From NCBI RefSeq assembly GCF_017798165.1, contig NZ_CP059068.1, positions 2,914,001 to 2,978,000 on the forward strand: a stretch of DNA of 64,000 nucleotides. The letters are read 5' to 3'. The notes beneath the pieces were generated by a model. It did no database searches, was not told where the DNA came from, and was given only the letters and a program-made list of their open reading frames with translations. The translations under genes and the position numbers were made by a program. Shown here piece after piece: positions 41,892-49,724 of this stretch. Each line of letters begins with the position of its first letter. The first letter of the stretch is position 1. Origin of the DNA: Rhodoferax sp. AJA081-3. Its GTDB lineage: Bacteria; Pseudomonadota; Gammaproteobacteria; Burkholderiales; Burkholderiaceae_C.

Positions 41892-44800
41892 ATGTTGTTG
41901 CACTACCCGCTTGCGTTCTTAAAGTCCCTGGTCCAAGACTACCAACGGCACCTGACACCCCAACTGCAAGGCATGGCCCGCGGCCAGCCTGCACCCGGCA
42001 TACACGACATGGACCCGGCCATAGAAGCCATGGAGCAGACCCATGGCCGCGCGCTGCTGCAGTTGGACACGGCCAATGGGTCCTGGGCGTTCATCCGCAG
42101 CATCATTCGGTCTACCCGGCCCCACCTGTGGTGGACCCTGGTCTACATGGCCATCACCACCATGGCAGCTGCAGCACCGGCGCTGCTGATCGAACAGGTC
42201 ATCACCCGATTCGACGCCATCAAGGCAGCGCCCTGGCTGCCCGAGCACGTGGCGCTGCTGCTGGCCTTTCCGCTGGTGATTTATGTCACTAATGTCACGT
42301 TTATCCGTTACCTGAAAGCCTTCTCGCAGGCGCACCTGTTGCAGCGCAGCGCGCTGATGCAAGCCTTTGCCCAAAAGTGGTTCCGGCTGGACCCGCGTGT
42401 GCGCCACGAGCTGCCGCAGGGCAATACCCAAAACCTGATGCACGTGGATGTGCCAGCGGTCAGCCACTGTGTGGAGCGCATTGTGGATGCCGGCATGGTG
42501 GTGGTCCATATCGCCATCGCGGGTCTCTTGTTGTGGCGCTACTTGGGGGTCACCGCACTGGTGGGCCTGGGCCTGATGGCGCTAAGCATGCCCGTGCTGA
42601 AATACATCGTGCGCGAAACCGGCCAGCGCCAGACCGACCTGCTGCGCGCCCGCGACCAGCGGCTGGATTTGTTGTCGCAGATTCTGACGGCCATCAAGGT
42701 CATCAAACTCTCGGGCTGGTCCGACATCTTTCTGGGCCGCACGCGGCGTGCGCGCAGTGCGGAGGTGGACCGCCTGATCTCGGTCATGCTGCTGCAGACC
42801 CGCTCATCCCTGGTGTTCTCTTGCACCGGCTTGGTGGTGGCTACTGCCACTTACGGCCTCTACATCTGGCGGGGTGGCGAGCTGAATGCGGCCATGTTGA
42901 TTCCCACGCTGTTGATTTTTCAGGGGCTCGAATTTCCGTTCGTGGTGCTCAGCGATGTGGCCGGCATCCTGGCACAGACCGATGTGTCAGCCAAGCGGCT
43001 GCTGGACTTTTTCAATCTGAAGGACGCCGAACCCGCCAAGCCCGCAGAGGCCGGGCCAGTGGGCCTGCAGATCAACGATGTCAGCTTCAGCGCCGTGGAA
43101 GGCCAGCCCATTCTGCGCGATATCACGCTGGACCTGCAGGCCGGCCAGAGCCTGGCCATCGTCGGGCCCGTGGGCGCCGGCAAGTCCGTGCTGCTGCGCC
43201 TGCTGCTATCGGAGTACGCGGCCAGCAGCGGTGTCGTCCGCTGGTGCGGCAGACCGCAGTTTGCCTACTGCCCGCAAGAGACTTTTATTGCCAGCGGCAC
43301 GCTGCGCGACAACCTGACGCTGTATGGCGAGGGCGAACACCTGAGCGACGCCCACATCCAGCGCGCCCTGCAACTGGCCAGCCTGTCGCACGAGGTCAAC
43401 CAATGGCCCGCCGGGCTTGACACCGAGATTGGCGAGCGCGGGCTCAACCTCTCGGGCGGGCAGAAACAACGCGTGTCGCTGGCACGCGCAGTGCTGCACC
43501 CGGCCAATGTGGTGATTCTGGATGACCCGCTGTCCGCGCTGGACGTAGGGACCGAGGGGCGCATTGCCGACGACTTGCTGTTTGGCGAGTGGAAAGACAC
43601 GCTGCGCATTTGCGTGACCCACCGCCTGGCACACCTGGACCGGTTTGACCGCATCCTGTTCATCGACACCGATGGCCGCGGTGAATTTGGCACGCTGGAC
43701 CAGTTGCGCACGGCCAATGCCCGCTTCTCCAACTTCTTGCGCATCGAGCTGGAAGGCCATGCCGACCATGCGGCTGTGTTGCAGCACCTTGGGGGCAACG
43801 CGGCATCGGTGTCCGAGAAAGAAGAAAGCCTGACCGCCGTAGAGGGTCAGGCCGTGGGCAAGGTGCGCGCTGCGATGTGGAAGAACCTGCTGCTGACGCT
43901 GGGTGAAAGTGGCTGGCAGGGCCATGCAGTCGGCGGTGCCGTACTCGTGCTGGGCCTGATGTTTGTGGCCAGTGCCCTGCCGATGTCACAGCAGTATTTG
44001 ATGTCACACATGGACGGCACCCACGCCATCACACCCTGGCAGTTTTTTGCCGCCTTCGCCGGCCTCACCCTCATCATCCTGCTGGTGAGTTACGTGGCGC
44101 AGGCCACCTTTCGCCGGGCTTGCGCCCACACCGCACAAAAGGCGCACGACAACATGCTGACCGGGGTGATGCAGTCCCCACTGCGCTTTTTTGAGACTAC
44201 GCCATCGGGCCGCATGCTGAACCGCTTCTCGGCCGACATCCAGCAGCTGGATGTGGAATTGGCCGCGCGGGGCTTTCGCTTTACCCATGGCGCGACCACT
44301 GCCCTGGCCTGTGCACTGGGCGTGGTGGCGGTGACTGCACTGGCCGCCCTGCCCTTCACGCTGGCCACCTATGTATCGGTGCGCGTGTCGCGCCTCTACG
44401 GTGTAGCGATCCGCGAGAACTCGCGCGTGTCATCGGTGGTGCGTTCACCGGTGTTCTCACTGTTCAACGACGGCCTGCGCGGCCACTCCACGCTGCGTGC
44501 CTTTGGCCGCGAGGCCAATCTGGTGGCGCGCTTCGACCAGGCCAACCACCTGCGGCTGAACACCGAGATGCGGGGCTGGAACCTGGCCTTCTGGCTGGGC
44601 ATGCGCCTGACCCTGGTCTCCTGTGTGTTGATGTGCTGCCTGGTCTTGCCCTTCTTCTGGTTAGGGCCACAGCCCTGGCTTCCCAGCTTTGGCGCGGGCA
44701 CGGTGGGCCTGCTGCTGGCCCTGACCTTTGGCCTGCTGGACCGCATAGACCGGCTGTGCCGCGACTTCTTTGCACTGGCCACCGTGTTGGTGCCGTGGGA

Positions 44801-45578
44801 GCGCTGCCAGCAGTGGGCCGAACTGCCAGCGGAGGCCGATGCGCACACGCAGGCAGCGGCACCCGCCCCGGTTCCCGATAACTGGCCCAGCGCCGGCCAC
44901 ATCGAGTTTCGCAATGCCTGCCTGCGGTATGCGCCTGAGCTGCCAGCCGTGGTGGAAGACGCCAGCTTTACGGTGGCAGCGCAGAGCCACGTGGCCCTGC
45001 TGGGCCGCACCGGGGCCGGTAAGTCAACCGTGCTGCTGGCCCTGCTGCGCACACTCAGCGTGGACAGGGGTGACATCTTGATTGACGGCATCAACATCAA
45101 CGACGTGCCCCATGCACGCCTGCGCCAGGCCATTGCCTATGTGCCGCAAGAGCCGGTGCTGTTCCTGGGGCCGCTGCGTGCGTCCATTGACGTGACCGGG
45201 GACTACAGCGACGACGACATCCAGGCCGCGCTGGTCCAGATTGGTCTGGCCGACTTTGTGGCCAACCTGCCCCTGGGCCTGGACACACCGCTGGAAGAAG
45301 GCGGCCGCAATATCAGCGCCGGCCAGCGCCAGTTGATCTGCCTGGCCCGCGCCCTGTTGTCCAAAGCGCGCATCGTGCTGATGGACGAGGCCACCGCCAG
45401 CGTGGATGTGGAAACCGATGAACTGATCCGCGCGGCTATCCAGAAACACCTGCGCGGCACCACCATTGTGCTGATTGCGCACCGGCCCAGCTCTTTGGCG
45501 CTGTGTGACCAGTGGATACACGTGGAGCATGGCCGCACCACGGTGGTGGACCGCACCGTCACGGCGCTGCAAGCGTGA
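41892..45578 (+). CDS. Full-length ABCC/MRP-like ABC exporter (TMD-NBD-TMD-NBD in one chain)
   Basis: 1228 residues with two membrane domains and two nucleotide-binding domains fused, rare in bacteria. NBD1: Walker A GPVGAGKS 425-432, LSGGQ 520-524, Walker B ending Asp544-Asp545 (ILDDPLSALD), so the catalytic Glu is Asp. NBD2: Walker A GRTGAGKS 1038-1045, ISAGQ 1141-1145, Walker B Asp1165-Glu1166. This asymmetry, plus TEIGERGLNLSGGQKQRVS, FFETTPSGRMLNRFSADI and GHIEFRNACLRYAPEL, mirrors eukaryotic ABCC (MRP) proteins. There is no N-terminal TMD0. ABCC pumps export glutathione and other anionic conjugates; the upstream GST gene supports such a role here (inference). Confidence 0.93.
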   Translation: MLLHYPLAFLKSLVQDYQRHLTPQLQGMARGQPAPGIHDMDPAIEAMEQTHGRALLQLDTANGSWAFIRSIIRSTRPHLWWTLVYMAITTMAAAAPALLIEQVITRFDAIKAAPWLPEHVALLLAFPLVIYVTNVTFIRYLKAFSQAHLLQRSALMQAFAQKWFRLDPRVRHELPQGNTQNLMHVDVPAVSHCVERIVDAGMVVVHIAIAGLLLWRYLGVTALVGLGLMALSMPVLKYIVRETGQRQTDLLRARDQRLDLLSQILTAIKVIKLSGWSDIFLGRTRRARSAEVDRLISVMLLQTRSSLVFSCTGLVVATATYGLYIWRGGELNAAMLIPTLLIFQGLEFPFVVLSDVAGILAQTDVSAKRLLDFFNLKDAEPAKPAEAGPVGLQINDVSFSAVEGQPILRDITLDLQAGQSLAIVGPVGAGKSVLLRLLLSEYAASSGVVRWCGRPQFAYCPQETFIASGTLRDNLTLYGEGEHLSDAHIQRALQLASLSHEVNQWPAGLDTEIGERGLNLSGGQKQRVSLARAVLHPANVVILDDPLSALDVGTEGRIADDLLFGEWKDTLRICVTHRLAHLDRFDRILFIDTDGRGEFGTLDQLRTANARFSNFLRIELEGHADHAAVLQHLGGNAASVSEKEESLTAVEGQAVGKVRAAMWKNLLLTLGESGWQGHAVGGAVLVLGLMFVASALPMSQQYLMSHMDGTHAITPWQFFAAFAGLTLIILLVSYVAQATFRRACAHTAQKAHDNMLTGVMQSPLRFFETTPSGRMLNRFSADIQQLDVELAARGFRFTHGATTALACALGVVAVTALAALPFTLATYVSVRVSRLYGVAIRENSRVSSVVRSPVFSLFNDGLRGHSTLRAFGREANLVARFDQANHLRLNTEMRGWNLAFWLGMRLTLVSCVLMCCLVLPFFWLGPQPWLPSFGAGTVGLLLALTFGLLDRIDRLCRDFFALATVLVPWERCQQWAELPAEADAHTQAAAPAPVPDNWPSAGHIEFRNACLRYAPELPAVVEDASFTVAAQSHVALLGRTGAGKSTVLLALLRTLSVDRGDILIDGININDVPHARLRQAIAYVPQEPVLFLGPLRASIDVTGDYSDDDIQAALVQIGLADFVANLPLGLDTPLEEGGRNISAGQRQLICLARALLSKARIVLMDEATASVDVETDELIRAAIQKHLRGTTIVLIAHRPSSLALCDQWIHVEHGRTTVVDRTVTALQA

Positions 45579-45681
45579 TAGCGTCTTGCAAACCGCTCGT
45601 ACAACTTTACATGGAGGGGCTTGAATCGCGTGGCGATCAGGACCATGATGATGTGGTGAGAACTTTCGAGGAGGCTGCCAG

Positions 45682-46308
45682 ATGGCAATCATGACAAGTA
45701 ACACCCTTTTGAAACGCCTGGCGCGTACGGCGTTGGTCGCAGCGGCCGTCGTGTTGGCCGGTTGCGCGACCGTGTCCACGGTCGAGAGCGATGTGCAGAG
45801 TTTTGCCACCACGCCCACCCCGGTACAGCCTGGCACGTTCCGCTTCGAGCGGTTGCCGTCGCAAGATGTAGACGCCGCACAAGCCGCATCGCTGGAAAAC
45901 ATGGCACAGGCAGCGTTGGCAAAGTTTGGCTTTAGCCGCAATGACACCGGTGCGCGCTACAGCGTGCAAATCGGCGCGGGCACGGTAGAGACCGTGTCGA
46001 CCTTCTCGGACCCCTTCTTCGGGCGCTCGGCGTGGTCACCGTTTGGCCGGCCCCGCATGTGGCCCGGCCGGCACTTCTACGGCTCCCCCTGGTTGATGGA
46101 CCGCGAAAGTTATGTGACCCGCGTGCGTATGGAGATCCGCGATCTGGGCACCGGCAAGGTGGTGTACGAGAGCACAGCCACCAATGAGGAGAGCTGGTTC
46201 AACCCCGCCCGGGTTTTGCCTGCCCTGTTTGAAGCGGCGATGGCGGACTTTCCCTCACCGCCCAAGGGTATACGCAAGGTTGTCGTGAAGCTGCCCGGTG
46301 CGCCGTAA
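45682..46308 (+). CDS. DUF4136-type outer-membrane lipoprotein
   Basis: 208 residues. Signal peptide with lipobox VLAGC (Cys about residue 28), then a DUF4136 domain: ATVSTVESDVQSF, PGTFRFERLPSQD, AQAALAKFGFSRNDTGARYSVQI and a Phe/Pro/Arg-rich loop (SAWSPFGRPRMWPGRHFYGSPW). Strong GAGGAGG ribosome site. Follows the exporter by about 100 bases on the same strand and may be its last cistron. Function of DUF4136 lipoproteins is not established. Confidence 0.82.
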   Translation: MAIMTSNTLLKRLARTALVAAAVVLAGCATVSTVESDVQSFATTPTPVQPGTFRFERLPSQDVDAAQAASLENMAQAALAKFGFSRNDTGARYSVQIGAGTVETVSTFSDPFFGRSAWSPFGRPRMWPGRHFYGSPWLMDRESYVTRVRMEIRDLGTGKVVYESTATNEESWFNPARVLPALFEAAMADFPSPPKGIRKVVVKLPGAP

Positions 46309-46332
46309 TACCTGCAGCGCGGGGCGTCGCCA

Positions 46333-46857
46333 CTAGCGAGCCCAAGTCGCGAACTCTGCCAGGAAATCGCTCCCCGGTGGGCTCACGAGCTTGCGCTTGG
46401 GCCCGCCATAGTTGCCGAAAAGCGCCTGGTGGGCCGACAACGAGAGATCACCCTGGCGCGTGTAGTACTCACGCACCCACGCCAGCAAAAACTCGAGCTT
46501 ACTATCTTGCTCTTCCTTGGATGGGTATTTATGAGGCTCCCATGGGCGAGCGCGGCAGTGGTCCAAGCACACGTCAACGCCTGGCTCGACAAACAGTAGC
46601 ATGGGGGAGTATTGAAGTGTTGCTGCAACCAGGTTGCCATAGCAACCTTCAACGACCCAGTGCGGGGCTGCTTCACAGAACGAGGTGACGGCAGAGGTGG
46701 CGACTGCGGCATCGCGAGCAACTGCAATCTTTCCCGGTTCCCAAGCGACCGTGTCCAGATCAAGCGTTGGCAGCGCATGCACGGCTGCTAGTGTTCTCGC
46801 TATCGTGGACTTGCCCGATCCGGAGTTTCCGATGATTGCGATGCGCATGCTTTTCAT
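46333..46857 (-). CDS. P-loop nucleotide kinase/ATPase-like protein (possible gene cassette)
   Basis: 174 residues. Walker A GNSGSGKST at residues 10-18 right after the first strand (MRIAIIGNSG), then LPTLDLDTVAWEPGK and HWVVEGCYG, a pattern of adenylate-kinase/topology-modulation-like small P-loop proteins (FlaR-like). No recognised phosphoacceptor. The ATG is preceded by GTTGGACATC, exactly the form of an integron cassette start. Base composition is lower in GC than neighbouring genes. Together with the next two genes it forms a minus-strand island. No attC is visible beyond its stop. Confidence 0.75.
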   Translation of the reverse strand: MKSMRIAIIGNSGSGKSTIARTLAAVHALPTLDLDTVAWEPGKIAVARDAAVATSAVTSFCEAAPHWVVEGCYGNLVAATLQYSPMLLFVEPGVDVCLDHCRARPWEPHKYPSKEEQDSKLEFLLAWVREYYTRQGDLSLSAHQALFGNYGGPKRKLVSPPGSDFLAEFATWAR

Positions 46858-46860
46858 GAT

Positions 46861-46914
46861 GTCCAACGTCACAGCTCAGCGGGCTAAGCCATCCGCTGTA
46901 GAGAAAAGTTAGCC
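46861..46914 (-). other. attC-like integron recombination site
   Basis: On the minus strand the 54-base segment starts GGCTAAC (46914-46908) and ends GTTGGAC (46867-46861), which fits the GTTRRRY core. Between them CAGCG pairs with CGCTG and inner GGC with GCC, leaving unpaired bases on one arm, as in attC folds. The R'' copy GGCTAAC is the exact complement of GTTAGCC at 47430-47424 in front of the gene this site follows, the relation expected for one cassette. Confidence 0.5.
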
Positions 46915-47417
46915 AGCATCTCCAAAACACGACGAGCTTCTTCAACGAGCGGCTGGCTATTTTCGTAGCTCCAAGTCGCGTCGCACCAATCACAGCAATT
47001 CCAGAGGTCGCCCAGCCAAGACGGCGACACATGACTCGTCGGTGCGTTGGTGAATCCATCGTTCTGCAACACTCCAAGGACATAGATCGTATCGAGATCG
47101 GACACCAACTCGCACAACGATTGAACCGTACGTTCTCGGACAAGGAACTGCCGAAGAGCCTTCCGTAGCGACCCAATCGCAAAGGGCAATGCTTCTTTTG
47201 AGTTTGGCCGAAACTTATTGAGATCCCATGCGATTTCTGCAAGGAGACGAGTCACCACTGAAACGTCGTCGACTGTCAAGACGTCCCAAACCAGCGAGTG
47301 AACCTCCCCTGTTGCCGCATTAGCAATGCCCGCCCAAGCCATAACTTCGGACAATTCGCCCACGCCGTAATGGAGTTCAACGGCAAGCCGATTCAAGTCG
47401 TTGCGCCAATCGTTCAT
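46884..47417 (-). CDS. Hypothetical protein on putative gene cassette
   Basis: 177 residues, no family recognised. Predominantly helical by appearance, acidic, no signal peptide or membrane span; N-terminus MNDWRNDLNRLAVELHYGVGE. The ATG comes 6 bases after GTTAGCC, and the stop lies inside the attC-like site, as in mobile cassettes where the gene nearly fills the unit. GC content is visibly lower than that of surrounding genes, suggesting transfer. Confidence 0.65.
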   Translation of the reverse strand: MNDWRNDLNRLAVELHYGVGELSEVMAWAGIANAATGEVHSLVWDVLTVDDVSVVTRLLAEIAWDLNKFRPNSKEALPFAIGSLRKALRQFLVRERTVQSLCELVSDLDTIYVLGVLQNDGFTNAPTSHVSPSWLGDLWNCCDWCDATWSYENSQPLVEEARRVLEMLANFSLQRMA

Positions 47418-47425
47418 GCCGCTGG

Positions 47426-47680
47426 CTAACGTGTTATCTCAGTGAAACCTGTCTTATCAACAAAGCAGTCTTGAACCATGATTTCACTCCCAATATTTTC
47501 AAGTGATTGGTTTATAGCTGAATTGCCAACAGGTCCCATCGTGACCCAGAACAAAATGGCGGCAACCCCTGCAAAACCGCCAATCGGGCGCAGAACAGAT
47601 GCAGCGTCAATGAATTTCAATTTGCTATCGTTTAAGTAGCATTGGAGTGATATTTCACCCGGGCTAGATGCCAATTTCAT
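47426..47680 (-). CDS. Short hypothetical protein, N-terminus overlapping repeat copy H
   Basis: 84 residues with one hydrophobic segment (IGGFAGVAAILFWVTMGPVG, residues 33-52) and no recognised family. The first 19 codons are the intergenic repeat itself, so the original 5' end may have been replaced, or the reading frame may not be expressed. AT-richer than the neighbourhood. Ends with CGT TAG overlapping the GTTAGCC cassette-like core. A remnant is as likely as a gene. Confidence 0.35.
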   Translation of the reverse strand: MKLASSPGEISLQCYLNDSKLKFIDAASVLRPIGGFAGVAAILFWVTMGPVGNSAINQSLENIGSEIMVQDCFVDKTGFTEITR

Positions 47681-47682
47681 TC
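47624..47682 (+). repeat. Dispersed hairpin-core intergenic repeat, copy H
   Basis: Hairpin GCTATCGTTTAAGTAGC (47624-47640), spacer with TATTTC, ACCCGGGCTAGATGCC (diverged core), AATTTC. It forms the right boundary of the low-GC island and overlaps the start of the short hypothetical gene. Confidence 0.82.
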
Positions 47683-47710
47683 AAGCGACCGAGAGTGGAC
47701 ACCGCACCGT

Positions 47711-48184
47711 TTAAAAGCTCAACGCCCCTGTGCGCTTGGCCGCGTCCAGCACGATATGGGTGGTGAAGCTACGCACATTCGCATCGTGCAGCAGGCAGGC
47801 CTTGCAGAACGCGTCGTACGCAGCCAGGTCTGCCACGATAACCACCAACACATAGTCGGCCGCACCGGTCACGCCGTAACACTGCTGCACCTCGCCACGC
47901 GCGGTCACCTTGTCGCGGAAGGCGCGGGTGGCGTGGGCGGATTCGTCGACCAGGTCCACATGCACGATGGCGGTCATGCCCAGGCCCAGGGGCTGGCAGT
48001 CCAGCACGGCCACCTCGGCCTGGATGACACCGGTCTCACGCATGCGTTTGAGGCGGCGCTGCACGGCGGCGGCAGACAAACCCACCTGCGCGCCGATCTG
48101 TTCGCCAGGCAAGCGGGTATTGCGTTGGTACAGGGCCAGTATCTGGCGGTCAAAACTGTCTAGCGGGACTGCGTCTGAAGGCAT
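47711..48184 (-). CDS. Lrp/AsnC-family transcriptional regulator
   Basis: 157 residues. N-terminal helix-turn-helix (LDSFDRQILALYQRNTRLPGEQIGAQVGLSAAAVQRRLKRMRETG) and a C-terminal ligand-binding RAM/ACT-like domain (VQQCYGVTGAADYVLVVIVADLAAYDAFC). ATG at 48184. It is divergent from a PLP enzyme gene starting at 48287, which it probably controls in response to an amino acid. Confidence 0.92.
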   Translation of the reverse strand: MPSDAVPLDSFDRQILALYQRNTRLPGEQIGAQVGLSAAAVQRRLKRMRETGVIQAEVAVLDCQPLGLGMTAIVHVDLVDESAHATRAFRDKVTARGEVQQCYGVTGAADYVLVVIVADLAAYDAFCKACLLHDANVRSFTTHIVLDAAKRTGALSF

Positions 48185-48286
48185 GTGACTTTTCGCCGCA
48201 TGGGCGGCACGGGCAATGCGGCCAAGCCGCAGCAAGGGGTGGGTAAAAGCGGCCGGGCGCAGCGCCAACGCGCCGACACTCTTGCC

Positions 48287-49267
48287 ATGCCTTCCATTAT
48301 CAACACTACTACTTCCCATCGCCTGTCGCTGGACCACATCGCGCACGCCGCTGCGGTGGTGGACCCGGCATTTCTGAACAGCCCGCAGTTTGACTGCGAG
48401 CCCCTGTCCCACGCATTGGGCGTTCCGTCGCTGACGCTCAAGGTCGAGTCGCTGAACCCACTGCGCTCGTTCAAAGGCCGGGGCGCTGACTTCTTCATGC
48501 ACCAGAATGCCGAGCGTCTGGCAGGCCGCACGCTGGTCTGCGCCACTGCCGGCAACTGGGGCCAGGCCATGGCCTACGTGTGCCGCGCCCGGCAGTGGCC
48601 GCTGGTGGTGTACTGCGCCACCACGGCCAATGCCTACAAGGTGGAGCGCATGCGTGCGCTGGGTGCCGAGGTGCGCCTGTACAGCGAGGACTTTGACAGC
48701 GCCAAGGAAGAGGCCAAACGCTTCTGCGCCAACAGCGGCGGGTATTTTGTGGAAGACGGTGCAGAGGCCAGCATTGCCGAAGGCGAAGGCACCATCGCCC
48801 GCGAGATGCTGGCGCGGCGCGTCTTTGACACCCTGCTGGTGCCGCTGGGCAACGGCGCGCTGTTGACCGGCATGGGCCGCTGGACCAAGGCCCATGCGCC
48901 CGATGTGCGCGTGATCGGCGTGTGTGCTGCAGGCGCGGACGCCATGGCCGCATCCTGGCACAAGGGCCGTGTGGTGAACCGCGGTGTGGCCAGCACGATT
49001 GCCGACGGCATCGCCGTACGTATGCCGGTACCCGAGGCGCAGGCCGACATGAAGGGCACCGTAGACGATGTGCTACTGGTCAGCGAAGCGGCGATTGAAC
49101 GCGCCATGCGCCTGGTCTTCCAACACGCAGGTCTGGTGGTGGAACCTGCCGGTGTGGTGGGTGTAGCTGCTGTGCTGGAGCAACCTGGGCTGCGCACGCA
49201 GCGCTTGGCCACGGTCTTGTGCGGCAGCAACCTGACCGGTGAGCAGGTGGCCCGTTGGCTGGTGTAG
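48287..49267 (+). CDS. PLP-dependent threonine dehydratase/synthase-like enzyme
   Basis: 326 residues of the tryptophan-synthase-beta superfamily (fold type II). The PLP lysine is in LRSFKGRGADF (near residue 64), CATAGNWGQAMAY corresponds to the phosphate/substrate loop, and PLGNGALLTGMG to the PLP-phosphate site. Closest in layout to catabolic threonine/serine dehydratases or diaminopropionate-lyase-like enzymes. The divergent Lrp regulator suggests amino-acid catabolism. No ACT domain, so no feedback regulation by isoleucine. Confidence 0.85.
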   Translation: MPSIINTTTSHRLSLDHIAHAAAVVDPAFLNSPQFDCEPLSHALGVPSLTLKVESLNPLRSFKGRGADFFMHQNAERLAGRTLVCATAGNWGQAMAYVCRARQWPLVVYCATTANAYKVERMRALGAEVRLYSEDFDSAKEEAKRFCANSGGYFVEDGAEASIAEGEGTIAREMLARRVFDTLLVPLGNGALLTGMGRWTKAHAPDVRVIGVCAAGADAMAASWHKGRVVNRGVASTIADGIAVRMPVPEAQADMKGTVDDVLLVSEAAIERAMRLVFQHAGLVVEPAGVVGVAAVLEQPGLRTQRLATVLCGSNLTGEQVARWLV

Positions 49268-49312
49268 CCCCCACGCTTCCCTGTGCATCCAAATGTTTTG
49301 AAGGAGAACACT

Positions 49313-49687
49313 GTGATTGACCATGTATCCCTGGGCACCCGCCACTATGCGCAAGCCGTTGCCTTTTACCAGCAGGCACTCAAGCCGCTGGGCCTGGCGC
49401 TGCAGCGTGACACCGGCGCAGAAGCCGCATTCGGCACCGCGTCGCAGTGGTCGTTTTTTCTGTACCCGGTGGAAGAAGACCAGCCCGTGACGGCAAAAGG
49501 CACACACGTCGCACTGGGTGCAGCATCGCGTGCGGTGGTGGCAGAGGCCCACGCCGCTGCGCTGGCTGCATCAGGCCAAGATATTTTTACGCCGCGCACC
49601 CGGCCCGACATCAGCCCCACCTACTTTGGCGCGATGTTTCATGACCTGGACGGCCACCGCATCGAGATGCTGACCAACGCGGCCTGA
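49313..49687 (+). CDS. VOC (glyoxalase/bleomycin-resistance fold) protein
   Basis: 124 residues from a GTG start preceded by AAGGAG at 49300-49305. One VOC module: IDHVSLGTRHYAQAVAFYQQALKPLGL at the N-terminus and YFGAMFHDLDGHRIEMLTN at the C-terminus, where His and Glu would be metal ligands. Function in this large family cannot be assigned. It follows the PLP enzyme by 45 bases and may share its transcript. Confidence 0.85.
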   Translation: MIDHVSLGTRHYAQAVAFYQQALKPLGLALQRDTGAEAAFGTASQWSFFLYPVEEDQPVTAKGTHVALGAASRAVVAEAHAAALAASGQDIFTPRTRPDISPTYFGAMFHDLDGHRIEMLTNAA

Positions 49688-49724
49688 GGCAAATGGACGG
49701 TGGTGGTGGTGTTCCAATAGCTGC

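Noticed and set aside
47401..47480. A second attC site between the two hypothetical genes of the low-GC island
   Set aside because: The GTTAGCC core is present, but upstream sequence shows repeated GATAA in the same direction rather than a foldable inverted repeat, so only one attC-like site is reported.
48185..48961. N-terminal extension of the Lrp gene to 48961
   Set aside because: It is antisense to the PLP enzyme gene; Lrp homology begins at the ATG at 48184.
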